A stretch of 64,000 bases of DNA. Origin: Arenicola marina. Taxonomy: Eukaryota; Annelida; Polychaeta; Arenicolidae. Position 1 is the first letter of the stretch, and each line of letters opens with the position of its first letter. A model generated the notes under the pieces. That model did no database searches. It was not told where the DNA came from and worked only from the letters and a program-made list of their open reading frames with translations. Positions 1 to 12,170 of this stretch are shown piece after piece. Location of the stretch: NCBI GenBank assembly GCA_964019135.1, contig OZ025248.1, positions 35,767,670-35,831,669 of the forward strand. The letters run 5' to 3'. Both the position numbers and the translations under genes were made by a program.

Positions 1-3000
1 GGGCAACAGGTCATGCAGGGCGCCGCCACCACCGTCGCTAAGGCGATGGCGGGGCAGCAGCAGATCATGTACACCACCCAGGGAGGTCAACAGGTCATGC
101 AGGGCGCCGCCACCACCGTCGCCAAGGCGATGGCGGGGCAGCAACAGCAGATCATGTACACCACCCAGGGGGGTCAACAGGTCGCGCAGAGCGCCGCCAC
201 CACCGTTGCCAAGGCGATGGCGGGGCAGCAGCAGCAGATCATGTACACCCAGGGGGGTCAACAGGTCATCCAAACCGCCAGCGGGCAGCACATCGTTGTC
301 AGCCAAGGCAACCTGGTGCAGCACAGTCAGCACGGCACCCAGCTGATGCAGCAGTCGCCGCTCGGCCAGCAGGTTGTACAGACGAGTAGCGGTCAGGTGA
401 TGGTGTCCAGTGGTCAGGCCCAGATACAGGCCCAGCAGCAGCAGCAGCAGCCACAGCCGCAGCAGCAGCAGCCGCAGCAGCAGCAGCCGCAGCAGCAGCA
501 GCAGCAGCCGCAGCAGCAGCAGCATCAGCAGCAGCCGCAGCAGCCGCAGCAGCCGCAGCAGCAGCAGCCGCAGCAGCCGGTTGTTCATGTCCATCCTGGT
601 CAACAGGTAGTCTATGTCCACCCCGGACAACAGATTGTCTACGTGCAGCCGGGCCAAAAAGTTGTCCAGCTGCAGTCTGGCCAGAAAATTGCGTGGCCAC
701 CATCAGCGGCTGCTCAGGGGCAGCAGGCCATGCAAGGGCAGCAAGTAGTTCAAGGACAACAAGCAGTTAAAGGACAACAAGTGGTTCAGGGACAACAAGT
801 GGTTCAAGGACAACAAGTGGTTCAAGGACAACAAGTGGTTCAAGGACAACAAGTGGTTCAAGGACAACAAGTAGTTCAAGGACAAGTTCAAGGGCAACAT
901 GTTCAAGGGCAACAAATTGTGCAAAGACAAGTTGTTCAAGGACAACAAGTTGTTCAAGGACAACATGTGACACAAACTCAGCAGGTAATGCAAAGCCAAC
1001 AGATGCAGGGTCAGCAGCAGATGGTCCAGAGGTCTCAGGTGATGATAGGCCAACAGCAGACGGTTCAAGGTCAGCACTTTGTGCAAAGACAGCAGCTAGT
1101 TCAGGGGCAGCAGCTGACCCCACAACAACAGCAGCAACTAGCCACGCACCAACAACAACAGCTAGCCACGCAACAACAACAACAACAGCTGACCCCGCAA
1201 CAACAGCAGCAACTAGCCACGCACCAACAACAACAGCTAGCCACGCAACAACAACAACAACAGCTGCAGCAGTGCACCGTGGCGGTGACCCAGGTTGCCA
1301 TGGGGACCACAGGGACGAGTCCGGCCCCCTCTGGGCTGGCTTCGCCCTCCCTACCGCAGCCGGGTAAGACCCCCCCGCGCAGCGCTTCCAAGAGCAAGAA
1401 GCGCGCAGGGGCAGCCTCGGACGAAAACGAGGCGCCGTCGTCAGCAAAGAAGAAGAAGTCCGGCTCGGCCACGAAGAGCCGCAGCAGCAGCACCGACTCT
1501 CGGCCGCCGTCCAGGAACCAGCAGCCCGGAGGCTCGTCCGGGGGTTCGCAGCCCGGCAGCGGCCAGCCCTCTCCCGTCGCCCCTCCCATCCAGTACATGT
1601 GCGAGTGGGTCGACTGCAAACAGTAAGTCAAACCAAATGAAATTGTTCAACATTATTGTCCGCGTTTAAAAAATGGTAGCGGAAATCTGGCCGTGGATTT
1701 TTTTTCGGCTCGTTCATCCAATGTAACCAATTGTAACAATTTATTATCGGTGACCTATTGTGCGGAAGATGGTTTTGAAACGTTGTGGGGTTTATTTTTT
1801 TGCCGCACAGGTACTTTGAGTCTTTCAAGAAGATCCATATCCACGTGATGCGCGAGCACGTGGACCGCTCGCGTCCGGCGACCACGTGTCTGTGGGAAGG
1901 CTGCGACCGGTTGTCCAGGCAGAAGTGGTCCTTCATTACACACATGCAGGTAATTGGCGTGCAGGCGACGGCCAATGCTCGCATCCCTTGCATAGCAACA
2001 GAGTTGTCCCGCTTCTCTCAACCAGGATCCTTCCCATTGTCGCGATATGACCTTCACATGTTAAGGCGTTCTACTTAAAACAAACTGAATTCCTATTCTG
2101 GTGTTCCAAGCCTCGTGCTATACATGGTCGGATCATTGCCACGTGACACGGGTCACCATATGGCGGGATGACCATAAACCGGTATTCGTCTATAACCCGG
2201 AATCTTCTTAATGAGCAATATGGACTCCGATAATGAATAGTAATGATAATAATAAGCTTAGTAATTAGGGTTCGCTTCTAATAAATGTGGGGACGATTTT
2301 TGTAAGGAATCCTGCTCGTTACTCGGAACTGTTAAAAACTAGCATGGTTTAATGTGTGCGTATGTCTGCTCTCTGTCCGTACACAGGACCGGCATCTGAA
2401 TGAAAGCGCCTTGAAGGTTGCGGCGCTAAGGCGCCAACAACTGGCGACGGCGCCAGCGGGCAGTGTGGAGAACCCCACCCCGCCGGCTGCGGCCACCGCC
2501 GCTCCCATCCCCGCCACCGTGCCTACCGTCCACCCCCCCGTGCCTACCCCAGCACCAGCCGCCGCGCCACCCCCGCCCTCCGGCCCGCCACCCGGCCCCC
2601 ACCCCGGCGTGCCGGCTGTCTACCCACAGGATGCCGCCTTCCAAGCCATAAGGAGGTTCTCAGCCAGACCGCCCTTTGGCGAACTCCAGGTCAGTCTAGT
2701 GTCTTCAGTCCAGCGCCATCGGCTCTGCTCACATGTTGGCCTACCTCTCGTCTGCCCCCCCCCCCCCCCCCCGCCTCCCGAATGACTTTGCGGCCTCTGG
2801 TTGTTATCTAAATACCCGGGGACATCGTTCGACTAAACCCGTGATCCTCCCATTAAAGGGAAGCGATTTCACTAACCCTACATATGCTATATGTTAAACC
2901 CGCACTAAACGATTCGAAGGAATGATTAACCAATGTCATCAACTATTTATTTTAACTACTTTGGCACTGATTTAATGGATTTGGAACGGTCTTGGAACGT

Positions 3001-3562
3001 AAAATAACCGCACAATGTCAATGTGTTACGTTGGTTAATATTTGCGAATAGCTTCGGTATATTGCTATGTCATGAATCCATACTTTATTGATAGCATCAT
3101 TGAAATCGTTTTTCAGTTTTCGAATTCTTTCTCACAGGAGGTCAAGGAGGGTCCAGTCACAAAGCACATCCGGTTGACATCAGCATTAATTCTCAGAAAC
3201 CTGGCCAGATACTCTTCTCTCGGGAGGAGGTAGGAGCCAATTATTGCCTTATGATAGAGTATTGCAACGCATTTATGATGCCGCTATAAATGTTATTATT
3301 ATTGAGTTTAAATGACGCATTTTTTGCTGTTAAACCTGCGTCACAAACGATATCGTCAAGTTTACATTTGTGAAAAGCAGTTGAATCAATTAAGGCTTCA
3401 GTAAGTTTATTATGCAGACAGGCGTGAGTTAACTGAAGAAAATTGTCTTTGATTTGCAGCAAAATCAAGCGTCACGAAGATATGTTAGCCTACGTGGCTC
3501 TAAGCAACGTCGAATCTTCAACGGCCGTCTCAAATTGTCTATGGGAGCTGCACCAGCATTAG
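1..3562 (+). CDS. ARID2: ARID2 (BAF200), C-terminal five exons, 5' partial
   Basis: Subunit of the PBAF (SWI/SNF) chromatin-remodelling complex, acting in the nucleus. Coding exons read as 1-1622, 1811-1949, 2387-2689, 3138-3229 and 3460-3562, all with GT-AG borders and matching phases, giving 752 residues from the window edge to TAG at 3560. The first exon is a glutamine-rich region made of repeats: three copies of a block containing [12 protein letters not shown], a CAG-type polyQ run, then GQQVVQ hexapeptides and QLATHQQQQ blocks. Two C2H2 fingers follow, CEWVDC in exon 1 continuing into exon 2 and CLWEGC in exon 2 continuing into exon 3. A Pro/Ala-rich stretch leads to the segment [19 protein letters not shown] and then [14 protein letters not shown], both close to the human ARID2 C-terminus as I recall it. 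The ARID, armadillo-like and RFX-type domains would lie upstream of the window. Identification is firm; the polyQ-region exon start is not visible. Confidence 0.95.
13..1265 (+). repeat. Coding repeats of the ARID2 glutamine-rich region
   Basis: Four repeat classes sit inside the first ARID2 exon. At about 13-275 there are three copies of an 84-87-bp unit (28-29 codons). At about 431-580 a CAG/CCG-rich polyglutamine tract is broken by prolines. At about 730-970 an 18-bp unit encodes GQQVVQ and variants. At about 1117-1265 a two-copy block of roughly 75 bp encodes [15 protein letters not shown] and its neighbours. Unit lengths are multiples of three, so copy-number change leaves the frame intact. 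Other-frame ORFs here (polyalanine on the minus strand, polyserine on plus) are by-products. Confidence 0.9.
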
Positions 3563-3670
3563 CCACGGCTCTGGTCTGGCCTGTAACTGTTTGTGGGAAC
3601 TGCACCAGCGTTAGCCACGGCTCTGGTCTGGACTGTGACTGTCTATGGGACCTACACCAGTATTAGCCAC
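3536..3670 (+). repeat. 52-bp tandem triplication of the ARID2 stop-codon region
   Basis: The last 27 coding bases of ARID2, encoding CLWELHQH and the stop, plus 25 bases after it are repeated at 3588 and again at 3640. The period is 52 bp with a few mismatches. The second copy would encode CLWELHQR and the third CLWDLHQY, each again followed by TAG. Only the first copy continues in frame from the exon, so copies 2 and 3 lie in the 3' UTR. Confidence 0.85.
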
Positions 3671-3671
3671 G

Positions 3672-4310
3672 GCCAGCCAGCCTACAATACTTTTGTGTTG
3701 GGTGGCTATCATCGGCCAGAACCAGCCTACAATACCTGTGTGTTGGGTGGCTATCATCGTCCAGGACCAGCCTACAATACCTGTGTGTTGGCTGGCTATC
3801 ATCGTCCAGGGCCAGCCTACAGTACGTGTGTGTTGGGTGGCTATCATCGTCCAGGACCAGCCTACAATACCTGTGTGTTGGCTGGCTATCATCGTCCAGG
3901 GCCAGCCTACAGTACGTGTGTGTTGGGCGGCTATCATCAGCCAGGACTGGCCTACAATACCTGTGTGTTGGCTGGCTATCATCGTCCAGGGCCAGCCTAC
4001 AGTACGTGTGTGTTGGGCGGCTATCATCAGCCAGGACTGGCCTACAATACCTGTGTGTTGGGTGGCTATCATCGTCCAGGACCAGCCTACAATACGTGTG
4101 TTGGCTGGCTATCATCGTCCAGGACCAGCCTACAATACGTGTGTTGGCTGGCTATCATCGTCCAGGACTGGCCTACAATACCTGTGTGTTGGGTGGCTAT
4201 CATCGTCCAGGACCAGCCTACAATACGTGTGTTGGGTGGCTATCATCGTCCAGGACCAGCCTACAACACGTGTGTTGGGCGGCTATCATCGTCCAGGTCC
4301 AGCCTACAAT
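3672..4310 (+). repeat. 45-bp minisatellite downstream of the ARID2 stop
   Basis: About 14 copies of a unit starting GGCTATCATCGTCCAGGACC. The first ones are 45 bp; from about 4090 some are 43 bp. Two subtypes (TACAATACC and TACAGTACG) alternate in the middle, indicating dimer-wise amplification. Because 45 is a multiple of three, several frames on both strands stay open for 100-300 codons. These frames are repeat artefacts and are not listed as genes. The array probably lies in the ARID2 3' UTR. Confidence 0.9.
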
Positions 4311-5009
4311 AGAAACATTCTACCAGCCAGCTATTTCGACCTTAACGTTCCCTTCGCTGGTTGCGATCTGTTTACCATGTGGCTGCTACGCGTCAACCAG
4401 GTGCTTACAAATCCTGACCTGCCACAACGGGGAACTTTCGACCGCCTCTTGGATCGCGCGACCGGTTACCTAGTGCTATCTGTCTGTGTATCAGCTTCGT
4501 TCACCGCCTGTCCCCAATACTATCTATCTAAACGAGACTCCTTTGCTGCTGTCAATACTCAAGAGGTAGTTATCCCGTGGTGCCAACAAATCTCGTCTTT
4601 CCTCCCGCCTCAGCCTCCTGCTTTATCCTAGTGGGCGGTCGGTCGCTTGTTTCTCCAGGGACTTTCTTTAAGTGAGCCACCGTTGCCTAAAGGTAGCAAA
4701 TTCGATTGCAGACAAACTGGTTCCAGGGTCTAACCCCACATGTGTTGGGGGGCGGGGGGGGGGGATGTTTCATTTCATGGGTCCCAGGAGTTCCTTGACC
4801 TAAGTCCATGTGTGCACAAAGAATTCATCCATCCGTTAATCCATTAGGGACTCCAAACCGAGGGAGCGAAAGGGCGCTGCGTTACTACCCGCATATGTGG
4901 ATACATTGCAAGATTGACGCACATGAACGGTTTGATAGCATGGCTTTCCATGAGTGGGTAGTGTGTAAGATGGTCTTACTGTTCGATGTAATGCGAAATA
5001 TATGAATTT
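4311..5009. other. No gene seen; possible ARID2 3' UTR
   Basis: Unique-looking sequence with a G-run near 4745-4763. There is no domain-bearing ORF, splice-consistent exon or RNA gene that I can support. It may be transcribed as ARID2 3' UTR if the first poly(A) signal after the stop (6102) is used. Confidence 0.4.
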
Positions 5010-5195
5010 CTGACTGAATCCATAGGATTTGAATGTACGACGTGCCGCGTGATTCTATGAGACTGGAATTACGAGGGGCTGATTGAATCCATGTGAACAG
5101 AATGTACGGCATGTTGGGTGAATCTATGGCGTTGGAATGACGACACGCTGACTGAATCAATCTGAATGTAATGTACCACATGTTGCGTGATTCAC
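5010..5195. repeat. Degenerate ~68-bp tandem repeat
   Basis: About 2.7 diverged copies of a unit starting TGACTGAATCCAT and containing AATGTACG and GTGATTC-like words. Copies begin near 5011, 5080 and 5149. Divergence suggests an old array. Confidence 0.6.
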
Positions 5196-8100
5196 AAATT
5201 GTAGACTCAATGGAATATTCAGGGTTAGGGACTCCTTATAGTTTCCAAGACTGTTTCGGGCAATATCCGCGTGTTTATTACTGTGGATTTGTAAGCAATG
5301 CCAGCCATAAAAAGAATGATAGTAATGGTGGCTATTTGTTTAACTCGTTTCTCCCTGTGTTCATCGTTTCACTGCCATACCGCGGGAACACCTCGCCTCT
5401 CTTTGGCTTTCTGCACCTTGAAGGTCGTTACTTCCTAATTGATGTCCCTATAATTCACACAAATTTCGTCTTGGAAAAGGTTCTATATTCTGTGTATCTC
5501 ATTAGCATTAGTTCTGGTCGGTGACAGCTTCAATGTTAGCGCTCAGTAAAGTCTGAACCTGTGTATAATAATAATAGTCCGGATACCGACTCGACAAGTC
5601 GCTATTCCTTTCCTGTATCTTTCACTGTTTTTGCTTCGTTGATGTACATTTTAGCACAGATTTATTTTTGTAATCTATGTAATGGCGTTAGAACGAGATT
5701 TATTTAATATTGCCTTCGGGAAGCCTGTGTACGAGCGTGAAGTGTGATCGTAGACAAACAGTACCAAACTGGTCCTTTAGAGGATGCAGTTCACGTTTAC
5801 GTTTTGTATGAAATCTTTATATTTATTCAGTGTGTACAAAAAGAGGTGAAACCGTCTGGATTTAATTTCGTACGGCATTTTCTGTGTATCGTATATGGAG
5901 ATAATTTGTATGTAAGCGACATGTTCAAGAAAGTTTAAATGCATACTTGTCGAATAGTTTTGTTACTCGTAAGTGCTTTATAAGTATTTGTCCATGAATG
6001 GAGAGAATTGTGAAGATCATCTATATCCACATTTCCATTTGGTGTGTGTATGATTTTCCGCGTCAGTTGGCAGAGGCTGTGAGATTGAAATCTTCAACTT
6101 GAATAAATTTTGTTTGTGTGCAAACCTATTTACGTTATTTCTGTCTGTATTGTTCAGTTTGCCATGTGCATGTTGCTACTGTGGTACGTTGTATTTTGTT
6201 TGGAGCGACTCTTCGATATGTATGTCGCACTAACCCTTGCGGTAAAGTTCGTTTTAAACGTTCCTTCGAATTAGGTTTCACTGGCTTTTACGTACCGTAA
6301 CTGGCACAAAATTATTGTGCAGACTGTTTGTGATGGGGTCGTCTTATTATATGCGCACTTATCTGACTGCTTCGTTTTCTAAAGTGTATATGCTGATATG
6401 CATTATGGCCGGTGGGATGCAGGTATTGAAAAACAGTTTGGGAAAATGTTCTTAAGCAGCACAGAATTATGCAGCAGCAGTTCATTGGTTCTACGTATGC
6501 TACTTAATAACTGTATAGTTTAATCCAAGTCAATCAGCTGATTCATAGGCTGTCACTTAATATTGCACTGTAAATTGCTGTATTTATTGGATATATTGGG
6601 ATAGACCTTAGAAGATTTGACTGTGAACTTGGGGCAAGAGATTTATAGTTTTCTATGCGGTCTTAGGAAAGGACGAATTACATGACAGCCGATGATTAAA
6701 TATGTTAAATAAGCTCTTGTGCTGTTTTGTGACTTTGTTTCTAGCATTTATCCTAACAAAGGATCGGTGCTTTATTCATCCTAATGAATTGTCGTTTTGA
6801 GTCTCCACAAAATACGCCATAACAAGTGGCATTTGTTCATTAGTCTTGATAAAATACACCATAGCAAATGGTACTTGCTCGGTAGTCTTGTTTACAAAAC
6901 ATTCCTTACCACAACATGTATCCTTCCCGCAATCTCAAAAAGTGTAACTGTATAATAATGTAGGAGCCATACACCAGAAGTCTTTTTGTGAGATAAATAT
7001 AAGCCCATAAGCAAATCGATCAAAAAAAAAGACAATAAAATTTAATGTCTTCTAACAAATTTGGATCATTTTTATTACAAATTCAAAAGTTAAAGCGGGT
7101 GTCCAACCTAATCTAATCGCGATATGCACCGAAAGTTTACATCTTAAAATGTAATTGGCGAGTGTAACGCTTCGTTTCGGCCGACTGGTAAGGAGAAAAT
7201 AATTTAAGGCAAGCCGCCCCCGTCAATGATGTCGAGCAGTGCGCCATTTTGCCGGAGCAAGTGACGTATATTGGGACCCTTCACGTGGCACCGCCTTACG
7301 TTCTAACTGGAAGTATCTCGCGGAGGGAACTCTTCACTGTAGAGGCACTCGTGAAACAAGATATCCGGGCTGCGTAACGTAGCACGATCGATCGCGATTG
7401 CACTCCTTACGGTACGACAAATAAGGAATTAAACTCGGCAGATTCGTCAAGGACGCGTGCAATTTCGATGTGACTAATGTCGTACCGTAGCAAGTTCCGA
7501 GTGACCACAAATGTTCGCGGCGGTCAATCGTGCTCCGGTACTCAGCCCAGGACCGCGATTTACGAATGAATTGCGGCAGTTCTAGGTGTGCAGTAGACCA
7601 TGATCTTAGTGTTTCATGGCAAATAACATCCAAACAAATCTATATGTCTTGCGACGATTGCCTTCGTAGAAAAACCATGCGCGATGATCACGCGCTCTTT
7701 TTTTTCTCACACAGTAGGCGTCATTTCCGGTTTTAATATAATTAGAGTATGGCCTCCTGATTAGTCAATCGCGGACACACCTCCAAACAGGGCTAGTTAA
7801 GCGGCGAAATTGTGGCTGGCGGTCAATCCTAAATTTTATTGGGAGATACAGACAGGACGGAAAATTCTTTAATATTGAGGAATAGACACTTGCGGTATTA
7901 TTATGAATTCGGTAAAGCAGCGTTAGAGCACAGGCTGGCGGCTTCCTTTAAGTCAAAAGCGTCTAGACTAAGCTTATATAAATTTCCTGCCGAATGAAAA
8001 ATAGTATTATAGGATCTATATTTACTTCAAAATGTAACTGTGACTGCCAGAAATGTATTTTTGGCTTTCTAGCTGCAGTTGAAAGCTGTGCACATGTGCA

Positions 8101-8320
8101 CTACGTAAGCTTAGTTAACATGATTTGCACTTTTTTGGATCTAGGCAGGGTGAGTGGTCTAACAACAGAAAACATCGCCATTGTTGAGAAATCCACACCC
8201 GGTGATCAGGCCGGTAGGCCTAATAGCATCCAGATCCTGATGGCGAACATGTCAAAAATCTATATCAACACAGTTATCATTAGGCTGTGAAAAATCGACA
8301 GTGGCCACTGGCACTAACAA
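5196..8320. other. Long stretch without a recognised gene
   Basis: AT-rich sequence with only short ORFs (under 120 codons) and no recognisable domains. The first AATAAA after the ARID2 stop is at 6102 and another lies at 7034. A small CG-richer patch at about 7200-7560 has no coding signature that I can defend. Confidence 0.5.
6102..6107 (+). terminator. Candidate poly(A) signal for ARID2
   Basis: AATAAA followed within about 20 bases by T/GT-rich sequence. It is the first exact hexamer after the ARID2 stop and would give a 3' UTR of roughly 2.5 kb. RNA data would decide between it and the hexamer at 7034. Confidence 0.35.
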
Positions 8321-8545
8321 GAGCGGATCCAGGGAGGGGCGGTCCAGGGGGTTCGCCCCTCCCCCCCCCCCTTTTTTTTTTAGGAAGAAAGCAGTTTTTT
8401 ACTGCAAAATTTAAGCCATCTGAGGTGTGGACCCCCTTCCCCCCGGGCGCAAGGTTGCAGTGGACCCCACCCCCCCCAACCCGGTCGTAAAAAATTATTG
8501 ATGGATCCCCTAGTCGCAAATTTGTTCAGAGCCCCCCGCCCCTGC
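8320..8545. mobile_element. GATCCAGGG-type short interspersed repeat
   Basis: G/C-homopolymer-rich segment that starts near GGATCCAGGGAGGGG and contains long C, T and G runs. It ends near a GGATCCCC box and CCCCTGCAC. It looks like a short high-copy non-autonomous repeat; related words (GGATCTAGGGGC) recur at about 17667 and GGATCTAGTGGC at 39138. The family is not established from this window. Confidence 0.35.
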
Positions 8546-9228
8546 ACTGAGAATTAGGCTATTAACGTGGACACTAGACCCTCCACCCCCTTGCCTGCCC
8601 CCTTAACTTGGCGGGAACGTGGCATGGCCTCGCTAGTTCGGGGTGAGACTGTCTTGGCAAATCTATGGCTAAAATACTAACAGGACAGTTTCTCTTCATA
8701 TTTTTCATGTATATGGCCATTATGCCGTTATCAGGGCCGTCAACTAGCGTCGGCCGGGAGACCAACTCAGAGTGGGTCTCCCGAGGCCCAGCTGAAGACA
8801 TGAACCAGCGTGGCAGCGACCTCTTACGGAGAACAAGTGACTGACATCAAAATCTGTCACTTAAAACCTTAACAACTGGTTGAGTGTTGAGTAGTATTAT
8901 ATACTCATCTCTTGGCCTGCAAACACTGATGTTGAGCGTTAGAGCAATTATTTTAAATATTACAAACAATCCACAAATTAAACTTTCTCGCCCTCATGTA
9001 TGTGAATTATTGAGTTGATGGGATAAGCGGCCCGTGGCAGGTGGAGGTTTTTCTGGCGCTGGTTTCAAACTGGCAGAGGTTGTCAGCCCCTCATATTGTT
9101 ATATTCTTTCATGGTCTCTTTGATGTGTTGTTTTCAAGCCAGGTGCGCAGATCCTGATCACTTGACGGTGATACATGACCACGAACATCCGTCACATGGG
9201 GTAAGCCTGGTTATCAATCAGGTCGCCC
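8546..9228. other. No gene seen
   Basis: No supported coding sequence or RNA gene. The segment lies between the GATCCAGGG-type repeat and the first foldback unit. Confidence 0.4.
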
Positions 9229-10689
9229 ACTTACCAGGCCTGTCTATAACACATCACGGGGTGCCGTTAGAGCCAGGCAGCATTTACTGTCTTTGCGGTG
9301 TAGCAGCGCATAATGGCGCGGGCTGGCGCTGATCGAATAAATGTGCCCAGAAAAAGCCCTGACATTGCAAGTTAGGACAATAAATCAAAGTATTTTCCTT
9401 CCGCCTGGTCAGTAAATTGCATAAGGATTCTGGAAAGATCCATATTTTGTCGGCTAGTTAAAAACTGTGCGCCCTATAGGCAGATAGGCTATACGCGAAA
9501 ATATGCGCTGCAACATCGCAAAGACAGCAAATGCTGCCTGGCTCTAACGGCACCCCGTGATGCGTTGGAGACAGGCCTGGTAAGTCGTCCACAGGCACAG
9601 GCCACAGGCAGTGACCAGGTGACACGGGCCATACCCACAGCCAGGCACAGCCCAGTAAATTAATCAGTTCATGGGCTTGGTGGGAGAGGGAGGCATGCTT
9701 CGATTCTCTATTTTTCTTAATATCTATTCACATGATGCCAAAATTGTTACAGTTTTATATGTAAGTGAAGTACCCTAATTTCCAGGGTATAAGTCACACT
9801 TACCAGGCCTGTCTCAAACGTATCACTGGGTGCCGTTAGAGCCAGGCCGTATTTGCTGTCTTTGCGGTGTTGCAGCGCATAATGGCGCGGCTGGCGCTGA
9901 CCGAATAAATGTGCCCAGAAAAAGCCCCGACATTGCATGTTAGGACAATAAATCAAAGTATTTTCCCTCCGCCAGGTCAGTAAATTGCATAAGGATTCTG
10001 GAAAGATCTATATTTTGTCGGCTAGTTAAAAACTGTGTGCCCTATACGCGAAAATATGCGCTGCAACATCGCAAGGACAGCAAATGCTGCCTGGCTCTAA
10101 CGGCACCCCGTGATGCGTTGGAGACAGGCCTGGTAAGTCGTCCACAGGCACAGGCCACAGGCAGTGACCAGGTGACACGGACCACACCCACAGCCAGGCA
10201 CAGCCCAGTAAATTAATCAGTTCATGGGCTTGGTGGGAGAGGGAGGCATGCTTCGATTCTCTATTTTTCTTAATATCTATTCACATGATGCCAAAATTGT
10301 TACAGTTTTATATGTAAGTGAAGTACCCTAATTTCCAGGGCATAAGTCACACTTACCAGGCCTGTCTCCAACGTATCACAGGGTGCCGTTAGAGCCAGGC
10401 CGTATTTGCTGTCTTTGCGGTGTTGCAGCGCATAATGGCGCGGCTGGCGCTGACCGAATAAATGTGCCCAGAAAAAGCCCCGACATTGCATGTTAGGACA
10501 ATAAATCAAAGTATTTTCCCTCCGCCAGGTCAGTAAATTGCATAAGGATTCTGGAAAGATCTATATTTTGTCGGCTAGTTAAAAACTGTGTGCCCTATAC
10601 GCGAAAATATGCGCTGCAACACCGCAAAGACAGCAAATGCGGCCTGGCTCTAACGGCACCCCGTGATGCGTTGGAGACAGGCCTGGTAA
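9229..10689. mobile_element. Three tandem copies of a foldback element
   Basis: Each copy opens with CTTACCAGGCCTGTCT and closes with its inverse AGACAGGCCTGGTAA. The arms are about 75-85 bp and include GGTGCCGTTAGAGCCAGGC. Copies span about 9229-9584, 9799-10137 and 10352-10689. The last two are exactly 553 bp apart and include the same spacer, so element plus spacer were duplicated together. The core holds AATAAATGTGCCCAGAAAAAG. There is no transposase ORF, so this is a non-autonomous (MITE-like) element. Confidence 0.75.
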
Positions 10690-12170
10690 AAGTCACACCA
10701 GTGTATAAGCTTCACCCGCTGATTTTGAAAAAAGTTGAGACTTGAGCTGTATATAAGTCAGTTGAAATAGCGTTGGTTATGTTATTGAAAAAATCGATTT
10801 GTGAATGTAGACAACAGATAAAGCATTGCTGGGGGTTGTTCCCAAAAGACTTTACCAATGTCTTAGTAAGTTGCTTCCTGTGCTAATGATTGTTTTCAAA
10901 GCCTGTAAGAATTGACGGATGTATATTTCCTTGATGGGTTAAACTTGTGACACAGTTTCAGCGGCACTGGCTTAACACCCCCCGGATTAGGCATTGTTTA
11001 TACAGGTCATTGACGCATCGCATGGTCAGTGAAGCCATGTTGCATTAGTAGGGGAGTGGAGCATGGTTTGGAAAGCGGCAGTTGGTGGTGTAACTTGATA
11101 CAGCTGCTGTTTTAGACTTAGTGGGCCAGACAGAAACTTGATACCATATAGGTGTGACCGGGCAATGAAACCATGCCAGAGTAATTGGCTTCTTGGCCTC
11201 TTAAGCCGGATGGGATTGGTACATCAGCAACTTCTGATCTCCCGGCTGGCAAAGTTGTTCTCTGAGAGACAAACTTCTAATTGGGCCATGTATAAGTCGC
11301 ACCCTTCGACTGTGACTTGTACACCGGAAATTATGGTAGATAAGTTTTAATATACCCACCAGTGGGTTTACCTTATCATCTGTCCTTTCCATGGGAGATA
11401 GTGTCATTGGTATTTTGGGAGGGGGGTTAGCTTTTGTAAATGCTGAGCTGTGACTCAAAAATAAAAATACATCTGTCAAAACACTTTCGTTATAAACTTT
11501 CAAGTGTCATAATTTCGGGTGTATAAGTTGTACCGTAAACTGCCTATTTGAAGCTGCATACATATTAGAAGCTGCACCCCAACTTTGGCCTCAAAGCCAG
11601 GTTGGCAGGCACCCAGAACCATTTCCGGAAAAATACATATTATAAGCTGCACCCAGACTTTGGCCTCTCAACCCCCCCCCCCTCTGTATCCCTGCTTAAT
11701 CCCATCCCGCCAAGCAAACTAATTAACTCTCCCTCTCTGATCGCAGCTCTTATCAAGCATCACACCAGTGGCTGGATCTCCTGGCCCCTACCTGGCCAAT
11801 TAATTGTTTATAAAAGCAGTCGCGACTACTAACAACATTCACCTCTCCCTCTCTGATCCAACCTTAAGTAGCTCATTGTCAGTCTTGAATGCCACAGTAA
11901 CACAATGCCTGGGAAGAGAACATCTTACGACACAGCTTTCAAGTTGAATTCCAGACTTGTATGACCTTATGACGCAATAAATTATTTTGGCAACAGCTGT
12001 AACTTTCATATTACTCCCCCCCCCTTCCCTGCTTGTCTTGCCACGCTCACTTGAAATTGGCAAAGGGCCTATTTAAAGCCGCACCCTGACTTGCGACTAA
12101 AACCCGGAAAGTGGAACATCCGACCCTAATATAAGCTGCAGCTTCAAATAGGCAGTTTACAGTACCTTTT
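10690..12170. mobile_element. Cluster of non-autonomous, possibly hAT-like repeats
   Basis: Repeated words of the kind TATAAGTCGCACCC and TATAAGCTGCACCCAGACTT, with CCGGAAATTATGGTA at about 11326, recall non-autonomous hAT repeats. A separate inverted pair, GTACCGTAAACTGCCTATTT at about 11531 against AATAGGCAGTTTACAGTACC at 12148, bounds a ~640-bp unit with ends of about 28 bp. No transposase ORF is present. The superfamily assignment rests on remembered end motifs only. Confidence 0.45.

Noticed and set aside
299-703. 134-codon polyalanine ORF on the minus strand
   Set aside because: Shadow of the CAG-rich polyglutamine coding sequence of ARID2 on the plus strand.
3593-4631. Long plus- and minus-strand ORFs over the 45-bp array
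   Set aside because: Unit length divisible by three keeps stops out. No start context, splice support or known domain.
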